Positions 19,292 to 27,405 of a stretch of 64,000 bases of DNA are shown here, piece by piece. Each line of letters opens with the position of its first letter. Position 1 is the stretch's first letter. The notes beneath the pieces were generated by a model. That model saw nothing but the letters and a program-made list of their open reading frames with translations. It had not been told where the DNA came from and searched no databases. The stretch is from Streptococcus mitis (lineage in GTDB: Bacteria; Bacillota; Bacilli; Lactobacillales; Streptococcaceae), in the NCBI RefSeq assembly GCF_000722705.1, contig NZ_JPFW01000008.1:62001-126000 (forward strand), written 5' to 3'. Made by a program: the position numbers and the translations under genes.

Positions 19292-20779
19292 ATGTCATCT
19301 AAGGTTATTGTTACAATTTTCGGTGCGAGTGGAGACCTGGCTAAACGCAAGCTCTACCCTTCCCTATTTAGACTATATAAATCCGGCAATCTTTCCGAGC
19401 ACTTTGCTGTCATTGGAACTGCCCGTCGTCCTTGGAGCAAGGAATATTTTGAATCTGTTGTAGTCGAATCGATCCTTGATTTGGCAGATAGTACCGAACA
19501 GGCTCAGGAGTTCGCTAGCCACTTCTACTATCAAAGCCATGATGTCAATGATACAGAACACTACATTGCTCTACGTCAATTGCAGGCTGAACTTAATGAC
19601 AAGTACCAAGCCGAACACAACAAGCTTTTCTTCTTGTCTATGGCTCCTCAATTCTTTGGAACCATTGCCAAACACCTTAAGTCTGAAAACATTGTAGATG
19701 GTAAAGGTTTTGAACGTTTAATCGTTGAGAAGCCATTTGGTACAGACTATGCAACTGCAAGTAAGTTGAATGACGAACTCCTAGCGACATTTGACGAAGA
19801 ACAAATTTTCCGTATCGACCATTATCTTGGTAAAGAAATGATCCAAAGCATCTTTGCAGTTCGCTTTGCCAACCTGATTTTTGAAAACGTTTGGAATAAG
19901 GACTTTATCGACAATGTTCAAATTACCTTTGCAGAGCGCTTGGGTGTAGAAGAACGTGGTGGCTACTATGACCAATCTGGTGCCCTCCGTGATATGGTAC
20001 AGAACCATACTTTGCAACTGCTTTCCCTCCTTGCCATGGACAAACCAGCCAGCTTCACAAAAGACGAGATTCGTGCTGAAAAGATTAAGGTCTTTAAAAA
20101 CCTCTATCATCCAACTGATGAAGAACTTAAAGAACACTTTATTCGTGGTCAATACCGTTCTGGTAAGATTGATGGCATGAAATATATCTCTTATCGTAGC
20201 GAGCCAAATGTAAATCCAGAGTCAACAACTGAAACATTTGCATCTGGTGCCTTCTTTGTGAACAGCGATCGCTTCCGTGGTGTTCCTTTCTTCTTCCGTA
20301 CTGGTAAACGTCTGACTGAAAAAGGAACTCATGTCAACATCGTATTTAAACAAATGGACTCTATCTTTGGAGAACCACTTGCTCCAAACATTTTAACCAT
20401 CTATATCCAACCAACAGAAGGCTTCTCTCTTAGCCTAAATGGGAAGCAAGTAGGAGAAGAGTTCAACTTGGCTCCTAACTCACTTGATTACCGTACAGAT
20501 GCGACTGCAACTGGTGCCTCTCCAGAACCATACGAGAAATTGATTTATGATGTCTTAAATAACAACTCAACTAACTTTAGCCACTGGGATGAGGTTGGTG
20601 CGTCATGGAAATTGATTGACCGTATCGAAGAGCTCTGGGCTGAAAATGGTGCCCCACTTCATGATTATAAAGCTGGAAGCATGGGACCTCAAGCAAGCTT
20701 TGACTTACTTGAAAAATTCGGTGCCAAATGGACTTGGCAACCAGATATCGCCTATCGTCAAGATGGTCGTTTAGAATAA
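19292..20779 (+). CDS. zwf: Glucose-6-phosphate 1-dehydrogenase
   Basis: First enzyme of the oxidative pentose phosphate pathway, making 6-phosphogluconolactone and NADPH. 495 residues. The N-terminal nucleotide loop FGASGDLAKRKLYPSLF and the active-site motif RIDHYLGKEMIQ (about residue 175) are intact, as is FFFRTGKRL. It is a single-gene unit between its own promoter and a bidirectional terminator. Confidence 0.97.
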   Translation: MSSKVIVTIFGASGDLAKRKLYPSLFRLYKSGNLSEHFAVIGTARRPWSKEYFESVVVESILDLADSTEQAQEFASHFYYQSHDVNDTEHYIALRQLQAELNDKYQAEHNKLFFLSMAPQFFGTIAKHLKSENIVDGKGFERLIVEKPFGTDYATASKLNDELLATFDEEQIFRIDHYLGKEMIQSIFAVRFANLIFENVWNKDFIDNVQITFAERLGVEERGGYYDQSGALRDMVQNHTLQLLSLLAMDKPASFTKDEIRAEKIKVFKNLYHPTDEELKEHFIRGQYRSGKIDGMKYISYRSEPNVNPESTTETFASGAFFVNSDRFRGVPFFFRTGKRLTEKGTHVNIVFKQMDSIFGEPLAPNILTIYIQPTEGFSLSLNGKQVGEEFNLAPNSLDYRTDATATGASPEPYEKLIYDVLNNNSTNFSHWDEVGASWKLIDRIEELWAENGAPLHDYKAGSMGPQASFDLLEKFGAKWTWQPDIAYRQDGRLE

Positions 20780-20786
20780 AAAAATT

Positions 20787-20811
20787 TCCTGCAAGTTTGT
20801 AGCTTGCAGGA
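20787..20811. terminator. Bidirectional terminator between zwf and ftsY
   Basis: Perfect 9-bp stem TCCTGCAAG/CTTGCAGGA with a 7-nt loop. T runs lie on both sides, serving the convergent zwf and ftsY. Confidence 0.9.
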
Positions 20812-20824
20812 TTTTTGTTTCTGA

Positions 20825-22108
20825 TTAGATTAAGCCTTCCAAGAGACCTTTCATAAAGTTTTCTGAGTTAAATTCTCCAATATCATCGATTTTTTCACCA
20901 AAACCAATCAATTTCACAGGAATATTGAGTTCTTCTCGGATAGCTAGAACAACACCACCTCGAGCAGTTCCATCAATCTTAGTCAAGACAATTCCTGTTA
21001 AAGGAGTGATTTTCGAAAATTCTTTGGCCTGTACAAGAGCATTTTGACCTGTTGAAGCATCGAGTGCCAGGAATGTTTCATGAGGTGCTTCTGGGACAAC
21101 ACGTTTAATAATACGACCAATCTTTTCCAACTCAGCCATGAGGTTGTCCTTATTTTGCAGACGACCAGCGGTATCAATCATAAGAATATCGATACCTTCA
21201 GCGACAGCACGTTCCATACCATCAAAGACCACACTGGCTGGGTCAGCTTTTTCAGGTCCAGTTACTACTGGAACATCTACACGTCGACCCCATTCAGCTA
21301 GTTGAGCTACTGCCCCTGCACGGAAGGTATCTGCTGCAACCAGCATGACCTTCTTACCAGCTTGTTTATAGCGGTGGGCTAGTTTTCCGATTGAAGTTGT
21401 TTTCCCGACACCATTAACCCCGACAAAGAGCATGACTGTCAAGTCATCTTGGAAGTGAATACTTTCATCGTAGTTGCCATCCTTTTCATAAAGCTCAACC
21501 AATTTCTCAATGATGACACGACGAAGGACATCAGGTTTCTTGGCGTTTTCAAGCTTGGCTTCGTAGCGTAGTTCCTCAGTTAAGTTAGAAGCGACTTGGA
21601 CACCAACGTCACTCATGATAAGCAGTTCTTCCAATTCCTCAAAGAATTCTTCGTCAACAGAGCGGAAATTTGCAAAGAAAGCATTCAAACGAGCACCAAA
21701 TCCTGTGCGAGTTTTCTTAAGGCTGCGGTCATATTTTTCCTGAACAGTTTCTTCTACTTGAGGCCTTTCTGCTTCAAGCACTTCAAAATTATTTTCTTCT
21801 GCAGTTTCTAGGAGCTCAGTATTCTCTTCCTCTGAGACTTCTTCTGAGTTTGGCAATTCTTCGACTTCTTCTTGTTGAACTTCTACAGCTGGCTCTAAAT
21901 CATAATTTTCTTCAACTGTATCTTGGATTTCCTCTTCTTCAAGCACAGCTTCTTCAGCAATCTCTGCTTCTTCTTGAGAAACTTCCTCAGCTTCTGTAAG
22001 AGAAGGCTCAGTATCTTCAGACAAATCAAGATTTTCCAGAGCTTCTTTTACAACTTCTTCGATTTTAGGTTCTTCTTTTTTTCCGAATAGACGGTCAAAC
22101 AATCCCAT
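20825..22108 (-). CDS. ftsY: Signal recognition particle receptor FtsY
   Basis: GTPase docking SRP-ribosome complexes at the membrane. 427 residues. A highly acidic linker (about residues 10-125, runs of E/V/A) precedes the NG domain. G1 is GVNGVGKTTSIGKLAHRY, G3 DTAGRLQNKDN, G4 TKIDGTARGG. The long acidic A domain is usual in streptococci. It is last in a unit with two HAD genes that in relatives continues from rnc-smc; here the island interrupts that unit. Confidence 0.97.
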   Translation of the reverse strand: MGLFDRLFGKKEEPKIEEVVKEALENLDLSEDTEPSLTEAEEVSQEEAEIAEEAVLEEEEIQDTVEENYDLEPAVEVQQEEVEELPNSEEVSEEENTELLETAEENNFEVLEAERPQVEETVQEKYDRSLKKTRTGFGARLNAFFANFRSVDEEFFEELEELLIMSDVGVQVASNLTEELRYEAKLENAKKPDVLRRVIIEKLVELYEKDGNYDESIHFQDDLTVMLFVGVNGVGKTTSIGKLAHRYKQAGKKVMLVAADTFRAGAVAQLAEWGRRVDVPVVTGPEKADPASVVFDGMERAVAEGIDILMIDTAGRLQNKDNLMAELEKIGRIIKRVVPEAPHETFLALDASTGQNALVQAKEFSKITPLTGIVLTKIDGTARGGVVLAIREELNIPVKLIGFGEKIDDIGEFNSENFMKGLLEGLI

Positions 22109-22111
22109 ATC

Positions 22112-22930
22112 TTAGTTCTCCTTTAGCACGTATTCTTCGATAGCCCAGGCGACAGCTTCCTCATCATTGGTCATTGGGGTTACCACATTTGCGACTGCCT
22201 TGACTTCAGGAACAGCATTTTGCATGGCAACACCGAGTCCTGCCCATTCAATCATAGAAAGGTCATTAGCTTCATCACCACAGGCCATGACTTGGCTTTG
22301 ATCAATTCCCAGATGGCTGATTAGTTTAGCCAAACCTGTTGCTTTGTGTACATTCTTTGGTGACCACTCTAGCAACATTTCACGTGATTTAAAGATTTCA
22401 TATTGGTCAAACAATTCTGGAGAAATCTTCTGAATGGCTGCATCCAAGGGTTCTTGAGCAAAGGCAGTCACACATTTATTGTAAGTCGTTTGACTAGATA
22501 GGTCTTCAAAGTCAACTGGAACAAAAGTCAAAGCTGGATTGAATTTGGCATAAAGACTTTCTTGGTCCGATTGGATTTGATAGACAGTTCCTTCTGAGAT
22601 GGCATCAAGAGGCAGTGATAATTTCTCTGTTTCTTCATACAAGCGTGCCACATCATCATATGAAAAGACTGTCTTATCAAGGATTTCACCTGTATTTTTC
22701 TGAACCAAACCACCATTAAAGGTAATGGTATACTCATCTTCCTGGCCGTCAGTCCCTAGCTCATGGAGAAAGAAATCCATGGCTTTTAAGGGACGACCAG
22801 TTGTCAATACGACCTTGATACCACGATCACGCGCAGCTTTCAGGGTTGCCTTGGTGCGGTCTGTCAGTCTTTTATCAGTAGTCAGCAAGGTCCCATCCAA
22901 GTCCAATGCAATCAATTTTATATCTGCCAT
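22112..22930 (-). CDS. Cof-type HAD-IIB phosphatase (first of two)
   Basis: 272 residues. HAD motif I is LIALDLDGTLLTTDK at the N-terminus, motif II VVLTTGRP, and motif IV GDEANDLSMIEWAG. Family members dephosphorylate sugar phosphates or cofactors such as FMN and PLP; the substrate here is unknown. It starts at 22930, overlapping the stop of the upstream HAD gene (TAATG), and ends 3 bp before ftsY. Confidence 0.92.
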   Translation of the reverse strand: MADIKLIALDLDGTLLTTDKRLTDRTKATLKAARDRGIKVVLTTGRPLKAMDFFLHELGTDGQEDEYTITFNGGLVQKNTGEILDKTVFSYDDVARLYEETEKLSLPLDAISEGTVYQIQSDQESLYAKFNPALTFVPVDFEDLSSQTTYNKCVTAFAQEPLDAAIQKISPELFDQYEIFKSREMLLEWSPKNVHKATGLAKLISHLGIDQSQVMACGDEANDLSMIEWAGLGVAMQNAVPEVKAVANVVTPMTNDEEAVAWAIEEYVLKEN

Positions 22931-23721
22931 TATAAGCCCTCCATATAAGCGATAACCGACTGATCCTTATGGTGACCAATCACAGTTTCTGCTAATTCTA
23001 AAATTTCTGGTCGTGCATTCTCAGGAGCTACAGAATGTCCAACAACCTGCATCATGTGCAAGTCATTCAGATTGTCTCCAAAAGCCATGACCTGATCCAT
23101 GCTGATGGCAAGTTTTTTAGCTAATTCAACAATAGCCACTCCCTTATCGACATAGTCCAGAACAATATCAATGGATTCAAAGCCAGTTGTCATAGCCTTA
23201 ACACCAGGAACATTTTTGTTTACCCAAGCTTCTCCAGCTTCTAGCGTTTCTTCTGTGAAGTTGGTTGTAAATTTGAAAATGTCATCTGTGATATCTTCTA
23301 AACTCGCTACTTTTTGGATATTTTCATTATAATGCTGGCTCTCTTTCAAATAGGTCTCATCAACCGTATCCAGAACATAAGAGCCTTTTTTCCCTGTTAA
23401 AAGCAATTTATTGATATCGACATAAGGTGACGTTTTCAGTTTTTCAAAAGTTGCCAGATAAAAGTCACGAGACATGGTCGCTTCATACAAGTCCTGACCT
23501 TGATATTCGACCAAACTGCCATTTTCCGCGATAAAAATAATGTCATCACGAACATGAGCAAATAATTTTTCTAAAGACAGAAATCCCCGACCCGAAGCTA
23601 CCGCAAAATAAATCCCTTTTTCCTTGTAGGAAGCCAAAAGTGACTTGAGGCGATCCATATCAAAGCGCCCATTCCCATCTAGGAAGGTTCCGTCCATATC
23701 CGTTGCTACTAGTTTAATCAT
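22930..23721 (-). CDS. Cof-type HAD-IIB phosphatase (second), 5' end re-created at the island junction
   Basis: 263 residues from ATG at 23721: MIKLVATDMDGTFLDGNGRF holds motif I; motif II is FAVASGRGF and motif IV MAFGDNLNDLHMMQ. An in-frame TTG at 23739 is possible but less likely. The ancestral start survives beside smc as a 17-codon remnant (30287-30340, MTIKLVATE...), so the island split this gene from its operon. The coding region is still complete, with a new extended -10 upstream at 23758-23763. Confidence 0.9.
   Translation of the reverse strand: MIKLVATDMDGTFLDGNGRFDMDRLKSLLASYKEKGIYFAVASGRGFLSLEKLFAHVRDDIIFIAENGSLVEYQGQDLYEATMSRDFYLATFEKLKTSPYVDINKLLLTGKKGSYVLDTVDETYLKESQHYNENIQKVASLEDITDDIFKFTTNFTEETLEAGEAWVNKNVPGVKAMTTGFESIDIVLDYVDKGVAIVELAKKLAISMDQVMAFGDNLNDLHMMQVVGHSVAPENARPEILELAETVIGHHKDQSVIAYMEGL
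23702..23718. repeat. 17-bp direct repeat, island boundary (left)
   Basis: GTTGCTACTAGTTTAAT, identical to 30318-30334. Both copies encode the same start of the HAD phosphatase gene (IKLVAT). They mark the edges of the 6.6-kb insertion. Confidence 0.85.
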
Positions 23722-23757
23722 AAATTCTTCATACTCCAATTAATAAATCTATCTTCT

Positions 23758-23763
23758 ATTATA
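23758..23763 (-). promoter_or_regulatory. Extended -10 promoter for HAD-HAD-ftsY
   Basis: On the minus strand TGGTATAAT, with no good -35. It lies after a hairpin (AGCGTCTAATC...GATTAGGCGCT, about 23780-23808), so the island appears to carry a terminator followed by a new promoter for the downstream genes. Confidence 0.5.
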
Positions 23764-24025
23764 CCATAGAAAAAGCAAATAGCGCCTAATCCATTTGAGA
23801 TTAGACGCTTGATAAACTTCCGACTTTATCACTTAATTTTTATCCAATACAGCTTAACCCTTTGGTATATCTGGATTTTTTCTAAATTCCCAAACTAACT
23901 TCCACCGCCAATAAAAGTTGAAATTAATCCAATAAAAATCATGACCACCCGTCTAACGGGTGGTTTGAACCAGGGCTATAAGCCCAAATTACCAGAGTCT
24001 GGGACAAAATAGTTCTCAGCCACAA

Positions 24026-24064
24026 AAAAGCTAGAGATTTCCAATAGCGGAACTCTAGCTTTTT
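24026..24064. terminator. Hairpin at the 3' end of the IS1182 transposase gene
   Basis: AAAGCTAGAG...CTCTAGCTTT arms with flanking A/T runs; the T run on the minus strand fits termination of the transposase transcript. A second hairpin (GCAACGG...CCGTTGC plus T7) lies at the element's other end near 25660-25683. Confidence 0.7.
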
Positions 24065-25589
24065 AATTTTGAGTCGTTCTCTTATTGTATTTTAGGAGGT
24101 TATTGGCCATAAGTACCAATCCCATGTCAATTCTCACTTGACGCTTGCCCCTCAGATTACATCTCTTGTACCCCAAACAAGCCTTTATCTGCCCAAAGAC
24201 AGGTTCCACATCAATCTTGCGTTGAGCGAAAATCTGTCTACCTTGGGGAGATAAAAGCGCCTGACATTCTTTATCTTTCAAGTTTTGATAGCGTTCGTTT
24301 ATATACAGTCCCTTTTGAGGAGCTGATTCAGGTTCATCTGCGTAGTAAACCTTGATTTCCTGTTGAAAGTCCGTCTGTGTTTTCTGATGTTTGATATGGT
24401 GAAAACGATAGCACCAACCATTAGGATGTGTGTAGCTATCCTCCTTGTCATTATAGTGCCAATTCGCTAAGTTTTTAGCTGACTGTTTATACCCTCTCTT
24501 TTGTTCCTTATCAAACATGGCATATTTAATCAGATGGTTTACCTGCTTTTCATCTAAACGAAGGAGGTTCTCTTCACTTCCATATCCAGCATCTGCAACA
24601 ACTGTCTGTACATCATGTGGATAGGTTTCAAGAAATGGCAGAAGAGTCTTGGTGTCTGTCGGATTTGAGAAGATATCATAGTGAAGAACAAATTGGTTTT
24701 CAGTAGCAATTTGAAGATTATAAGCAGCCTTGAGTTGGCCATTTTTCATATGGTCTTCTTTCATCCGCATAAAAGTGGCATCTGTATCGGTTTTAGAAAA
24801 ACTGTTACGCCCTTCAAATGTCTCCTGATAGCTCTCATATTTTTCAGCACGTACTGAAAAATCATCCTTGACTTTACGCAAGACTTTCTTGAGTTTACGA
24901 CGCTGGGTTTTACGTTCATCCTTTCCTTTAACGGGTGTCTCCTCAATGTCCTGGTTCAGTTTTTCCAATTCTTCTTCAAGAACTTGAGCGAATTCAAGCA
25001 ACTGCTCTGAAGAAATTGATTCTTCTTCATCCAGCTTAATAGCTTGATGGATAAGGGGAGTGATTTCTTCTTGAAAATAGACCTGTATCTGTTCTTGAAG
25101 TTTGGCGGAGAATTTCTCTGTCGCTTTCTTCCACACGAAACTATACTTGTTGGCATTGGCTTCAATCTTAGTCCCGTCAATAAACAAGCAATCTAAGGTC
25201 ACTAACTCTTCCATTTTTAAACGAAGATTGAGGTTGATGAAAAGATTACGAATGAGTTCTTCCACCCCTTCAGCTACACGAAAACGATTGATAGTGCGGT
25301 AGCTGACAACCAACTGTCCTGTTAGGTACTGCATAGCCAGATTTTCAATCATCATTTTTTCAATTTTTCGTCCAGAGAAAATCCCTTGTGAATAGGCAAA
25401 TAGAAGAGTAGATATAAGCATTTTAGGGTGATAAGACGGGCGACCAAAGGCATGATAGAAGGCGTGGAAGTGACTATCCTTCAAGGTATTTACCACTTTT
25501 TCAATAGTAAAGACAAGATGGTCTTGTGGCAAGAAGGAACTGATTTCTAGTGGTAAAGTTGTTTGATTTGTGTTATAGTGAATATGCAT
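24063..25589 (-). CDS. IS1182-family transposase
   Basis: 508 residues, full length. N-terminal LVFTIEKVVNTLKDSHFHAF and GRPSYHPKMLISTLLFAYSQ are typical of this DDE family. The catalytic region includes LDCLFIDGTKIEANANKY and VVADAGYGSEENL, and the end holds FGQIKACLGYKRC (DDE glutamate region). The reading frame is intact, so the element could be active. Confidence 0.92.
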   Translation of the reverse strand: MHIHYNTNQTTLPLEISSFLPQDHLVFTIEKVVNTLKDSHFHAFYHAFGRPSYHPKMLISTLLFAYSQGIFSGRKIEKMMIENLAMQYLTGQLVVSYRTINRFRVAEGVEELIRNLFINLNLRLKMEELVTLDCLFIDGTKIEANANKYSFVWKKATEKFSAKLQEQIQVYFQEEITPLIHQAIKLDEEESISSEQLLEFAQVLEEELEKLNQDIEETPVKGKDERKTQRRKLKKVLRKVKDDFSVRAEKYESYQETFEGRNSFSKTDTDATFMRMKEDHMKNGQLKAAYNLQIATENQFVLHYDIFSNPTDTKTLLPFLETYPHDVQTVVADAGYGSEENLLRLDEKQVNHLIKYAMFDKEQKRGYKQSAKNLANWHYNDKEDSYTHPNGWCYRFHHIKHQKTQTDFQQEIKVYYADEPESAPQKGLYINERYQNLKDKECQALLSPQGRQIFAQRKIDVEPVFGQIKACLGYKRCNLRGKRQVRIDMGLVLMANNLLKYNKRTTQN

Positions 25590-25776
25590 GGGATAGCCTT
25601 TCTAAATGGTTTATTAAGCAATTCTATTTTACCAAGACTATCGCAACCATGCAAAAAAGCAACGGCAAATCCGTTGCTTTTTTTGGAGAAAAGAGACTAT
25701 TGTCCCAGTCTCTTTCACGTTGTTCAAGCCTTATTGCTCTTGACTCGTCACTTGCCCTCTCAAAGAGGCTTTAATA

Positions 25777-26184
25777 TTACTTACCACTATCCCTAAAGGG
25801 ATCCTCATATTCTTTTACACTTAATTTATCTAGTGCTATATCATGCTTTTCCTGTTCTTGAATATATTTCTTAATTGTGGCTTCATTGAGTTCAACCGTA
25901 CTCACATAATAACCTTCCGCCCCAAAATGCCGATTCCCAAACTTGTACTTGAAATTGGCGTGTTTGTCAAACATCATGAGTGCACTTTTACCTTTTAAAT
26001 AACCCATGAAACTTGAAACACTTATCCTTGGTGGAATACTTACTAACATATGTACATGGTCTGGAATTAAGTAACCCTCGATAATTTCAACTCCTTTATA
26101 ACCACACAAGCGATGAAATATTTCTCCTAAACTACTTCGATATTGATTATAGATTACTTTTCGTCTATACTTAGGGGTGAACAC
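25777..26184 (-). CDS. tnpA: IS200-group Y1 transposase TnpA
   Basis: About 135 residues. The single-strand transposase motif IPDHVHMLVSIPPRISVSSF carries the HUH pair (H-V-H), and YVSTVELNEATIKKYIQEQ carries the catalytic Tyr region. It starts MFTPKYRRKVIY; the usual family N-terminus includes a few further residues (KCHYHIVFTPKYRRK), and the DNA just upstream still encodes that sequence, so the true start may lie near 26225. No TnpB is present. Confidence 0.88.
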   Translation of the reverse strand: MFTPKYRRKVIYNQYRSSLGEIFHRLCGYKGVEIIEGYLIPDHVHMLVSIPPRISVSSFMGYLKGKSALMMFDKHANFKYKFGNRHFGAEGYYVSTVELNEATIKKYIQEQEKHDIALDKLSVKEYEDPFRDSGK

Positions 26185-26396
26185 AATGTGATACTTACAA
26201 TGCCACTTTGTGTGCGATAAACTATGTGCCTTTTATGCCATATTTTTCTCCTTTCGCTTTACAATTGGATTGAACACCTTTATTGTATCGCGTTTGGAGT
26301 TTTTTGGGTATAACCTTCGACGCGCACCCGCATAGCGGGTGGTTTTTTGTCTCGCACCTAACGAAGCGAGACGGACTAACAGTCACATAATCAAAA

Positions 26397-26441
26397 AAAC
26401 GCATAATATCAAGTGTTAAAAACCTTGATACTATGCATTTT
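26397..26441. repeat. Hairpin sharing its left arm with the 57148-57194 hairpin
   Basis: AAAACGCATAATATCAAG pairs imperfectly with CTTGATACTATGCATTTT. The same 18-base left arm occurs at 57148. It looks like a dispersed terminator-type repeat. Confidence 0.55.
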
Positions 26442-26522
26442 ACTGTGGAAAGATTTACTTCATTTTCTCCTGAAGTTGAGTTTTTGCCCAGCCTCAAAGT
26501 TGAATTTACAGTTTAACAACAA

Positions 26523-26550
26523 AATTATTTAATAAAGCTATTAAATAATT
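26523..26550. repeat. Perfect 12-bp inverted repeat
   Basis: AATTATTTAATA (26523-26534) and its exact complement TATTAAATAATT (26539-26550) around AAGC. Apart from this and the preceding hairpin, the stretch 26342-26612 shows no gene I trust. Confidence 0.5.
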
Positions 26551-26612
26551 AGAGAAACCAAAGCAATACTTTCAAGTAGCCAAACCAGGGGGATATATTT
26601 ATTTAGTTATTG

Positions 26613-26810
26613 CTACCTAATCCTGTCTGGATCCACAAATAATCTAACTTCTCCAGTTTGATCATCAACAATAGCTTTTACTTCAACCCCCTTTTTTATA
26701 AACCCTTTAGAGGAAGTTATATCAAGCCTTAGTCGAATAACATCATCTGAATTACCAAACCCACTCGTTAGAGTTCTAAATGTTTTTTCATAATAGATTA
26801 GCCACCTGCA
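26613..26810 (-). pseudogene. Start-less 65-codon ORF fragment directly behind the RiPP precursor
   Basis: This frame is open for 65 residues with protein-like composition (DDVIRLRLDI, KGVEVKAIVDDQTGEVRLF), ending VDPDRIR, but has no ATG/GTG/TTG near its 5' end. It begins inside the precursor's stop region in another frame. It may be the tail of a protein once encoded downstream of the precursors, with the rest deleted. I do not recognise the family. Confidence 0.45.
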
Positions 26811-27001
26811 CTAGATAGTGAAGAAGCAGATGATATAGAGCTACCACAACTACCAGCACATGCAAAGCTACCTCCAGTCGCAAATGAACCCGCAGTAGTG
26901 AAACCTGCTAACTCTGCTTCATCAAATTGCTCTTCTATATAAACATCTTCCATAACACTGAGATTAATAGTAGATATAGTAGTGTTATAAATATTTTCCA
27001 T
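26798..27001 (-). CDS. Putative RiPP (modified bacteriocin-like) precursor peptide A
   Basis: 67 residues. An acidic leader (MENIYNTTISTINLSVMEDV, then YIEEQFDEAELAG) is followed by a core very rich in Ser, Thr, Gly, Ala and two Cys (FTTAGSFATGGSFACAGS, CGSSISSASSLSSAGG). This composition is typical of precursors whose Ser/Thr/Cys become dehydrated or azole residues. ATG at 27001 has a modest AAAGGGT ribosome site. No modification enzyme is visible in the window. The next gene upstream is a frameshifted paralogue, and an ABC transporter lies beyond it. Confidence 0.7.
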   Translation of the reverse strand: MENIYNTTISTINLSVMEDVYIEEQFDEAELAGFTTAGSFATGGSFACAGSCGSSISSASSLSSAGG

Positions 27002-27036
27002 TTTCAATACCCTTTTTCTATGATAAATTATGCAAA

Positions 27037-27218
27037 CTAACCGAAGGACGATGCACTGCCTCCGCTTGAAGCAGTAGCTACACAACCTCCAAAAGTCGAT
27101 GCAGAGGAAAATGTTGAAGCAGAACCCCATGTTCCAGCCATATTATCCATTTCTAACTGTTCTTCCAAAAAAGTTCTTCAGTAATAAATGGATTTATTTC
27201 TTCAAGAATATGTTCCAT
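27037..27218 (-). pseudogene. Putative RiPP precursor B, broken by a one-base deletion in a T run
   Basis: ATG at 27218 with a strong GAGAGGAG site gives only MEHILEEINPFITEELF plus a short wrong tail. Adding one T to the T6 run (minus strand, about 27167-27172) restores a 60-residue peptide. Its leader would end LFLEEQLEMDNMAG and its core run TWGSASTFSSASTFGGCV, then ATASSGGSASSFG. It shares the EEQ...AG leader end with precursor A, so the two are paralogues. Confidence 0.65.
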
Positions 27219-27312
27219 TATTCTATTTCTCCTCTCTTTATAATTTAAAAATACATTAACTGTTGTATAAGATTATCACCGCTCTCAATTACAATTCACG
27301 TATTTTTAATCC

Positions 27313-27360
27313 CCCCGGTACTAGCAGGTTAAAATAAAATTTAACCTACTAGTACCGGGG
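27313..27360 (-). terminator. 21-bp stem hairpin between ABC genes and RiPP precursors
   Basis: Arms 27313-27333 and 27340-27360 pair completely, with one G-U on the minus-strand RNA (CCCCGGUACUAG...CUAGUACCGGGG) and a 6-nt loop. It could attenuate or stabilise the transcript. No T run follows, so ordinary termination is uncertain. Confidence 0.6.
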
Positions 27361-27405
27361 AACATTTATATCGTAAGATAAGTTATTTTTTAATAGGGGA
27401 TATTT

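Larger units (their letters stand above)
23994..25713 (-). mobile_element. IS1182-family insertion sequence
   Basis: About 1.72 kb with terminal inverted repeats: left AGAGTCTGGGACAAAATAG, and right (reverse complement) AGAGACTGGGACAATAG. It contains one intact transposase gene and lies inside the IS200-type element. I could not see a clear target duplication. Confidence 0.8.
23945..26341 (-). mobile_element. IS200/IS605-family element (IS200 group), interrupted by an IS1182-type element
   Basis: Two end hairpins frame it: CCACCCGT-CTA-ACGGGTGG (23945-23963) beyond the 3' side of tnpA, and CACCCGC-ATA-GCGGGTG (26325-26341) beyond its 5' side. Subpalindromes like these are the recognition sites of single-strand Y1 transposases. 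The 1.7-kb IS1182-type element sits between tnpA and the 3' hairpin. Confidence 0.75.

Noticed and set aside
23722-23739. TTG start adding six residues to the HAD phosphatase
   Set aside because: The ATG at 23721 matches the conserved family start and the remnant copy beside smc.
26222-26497. 91-codon minus-strand frame over the IS200 left end
   Set aside because: It spans the terminal hairpin and dispersed repeat, has biased composition and no recognisable domain.
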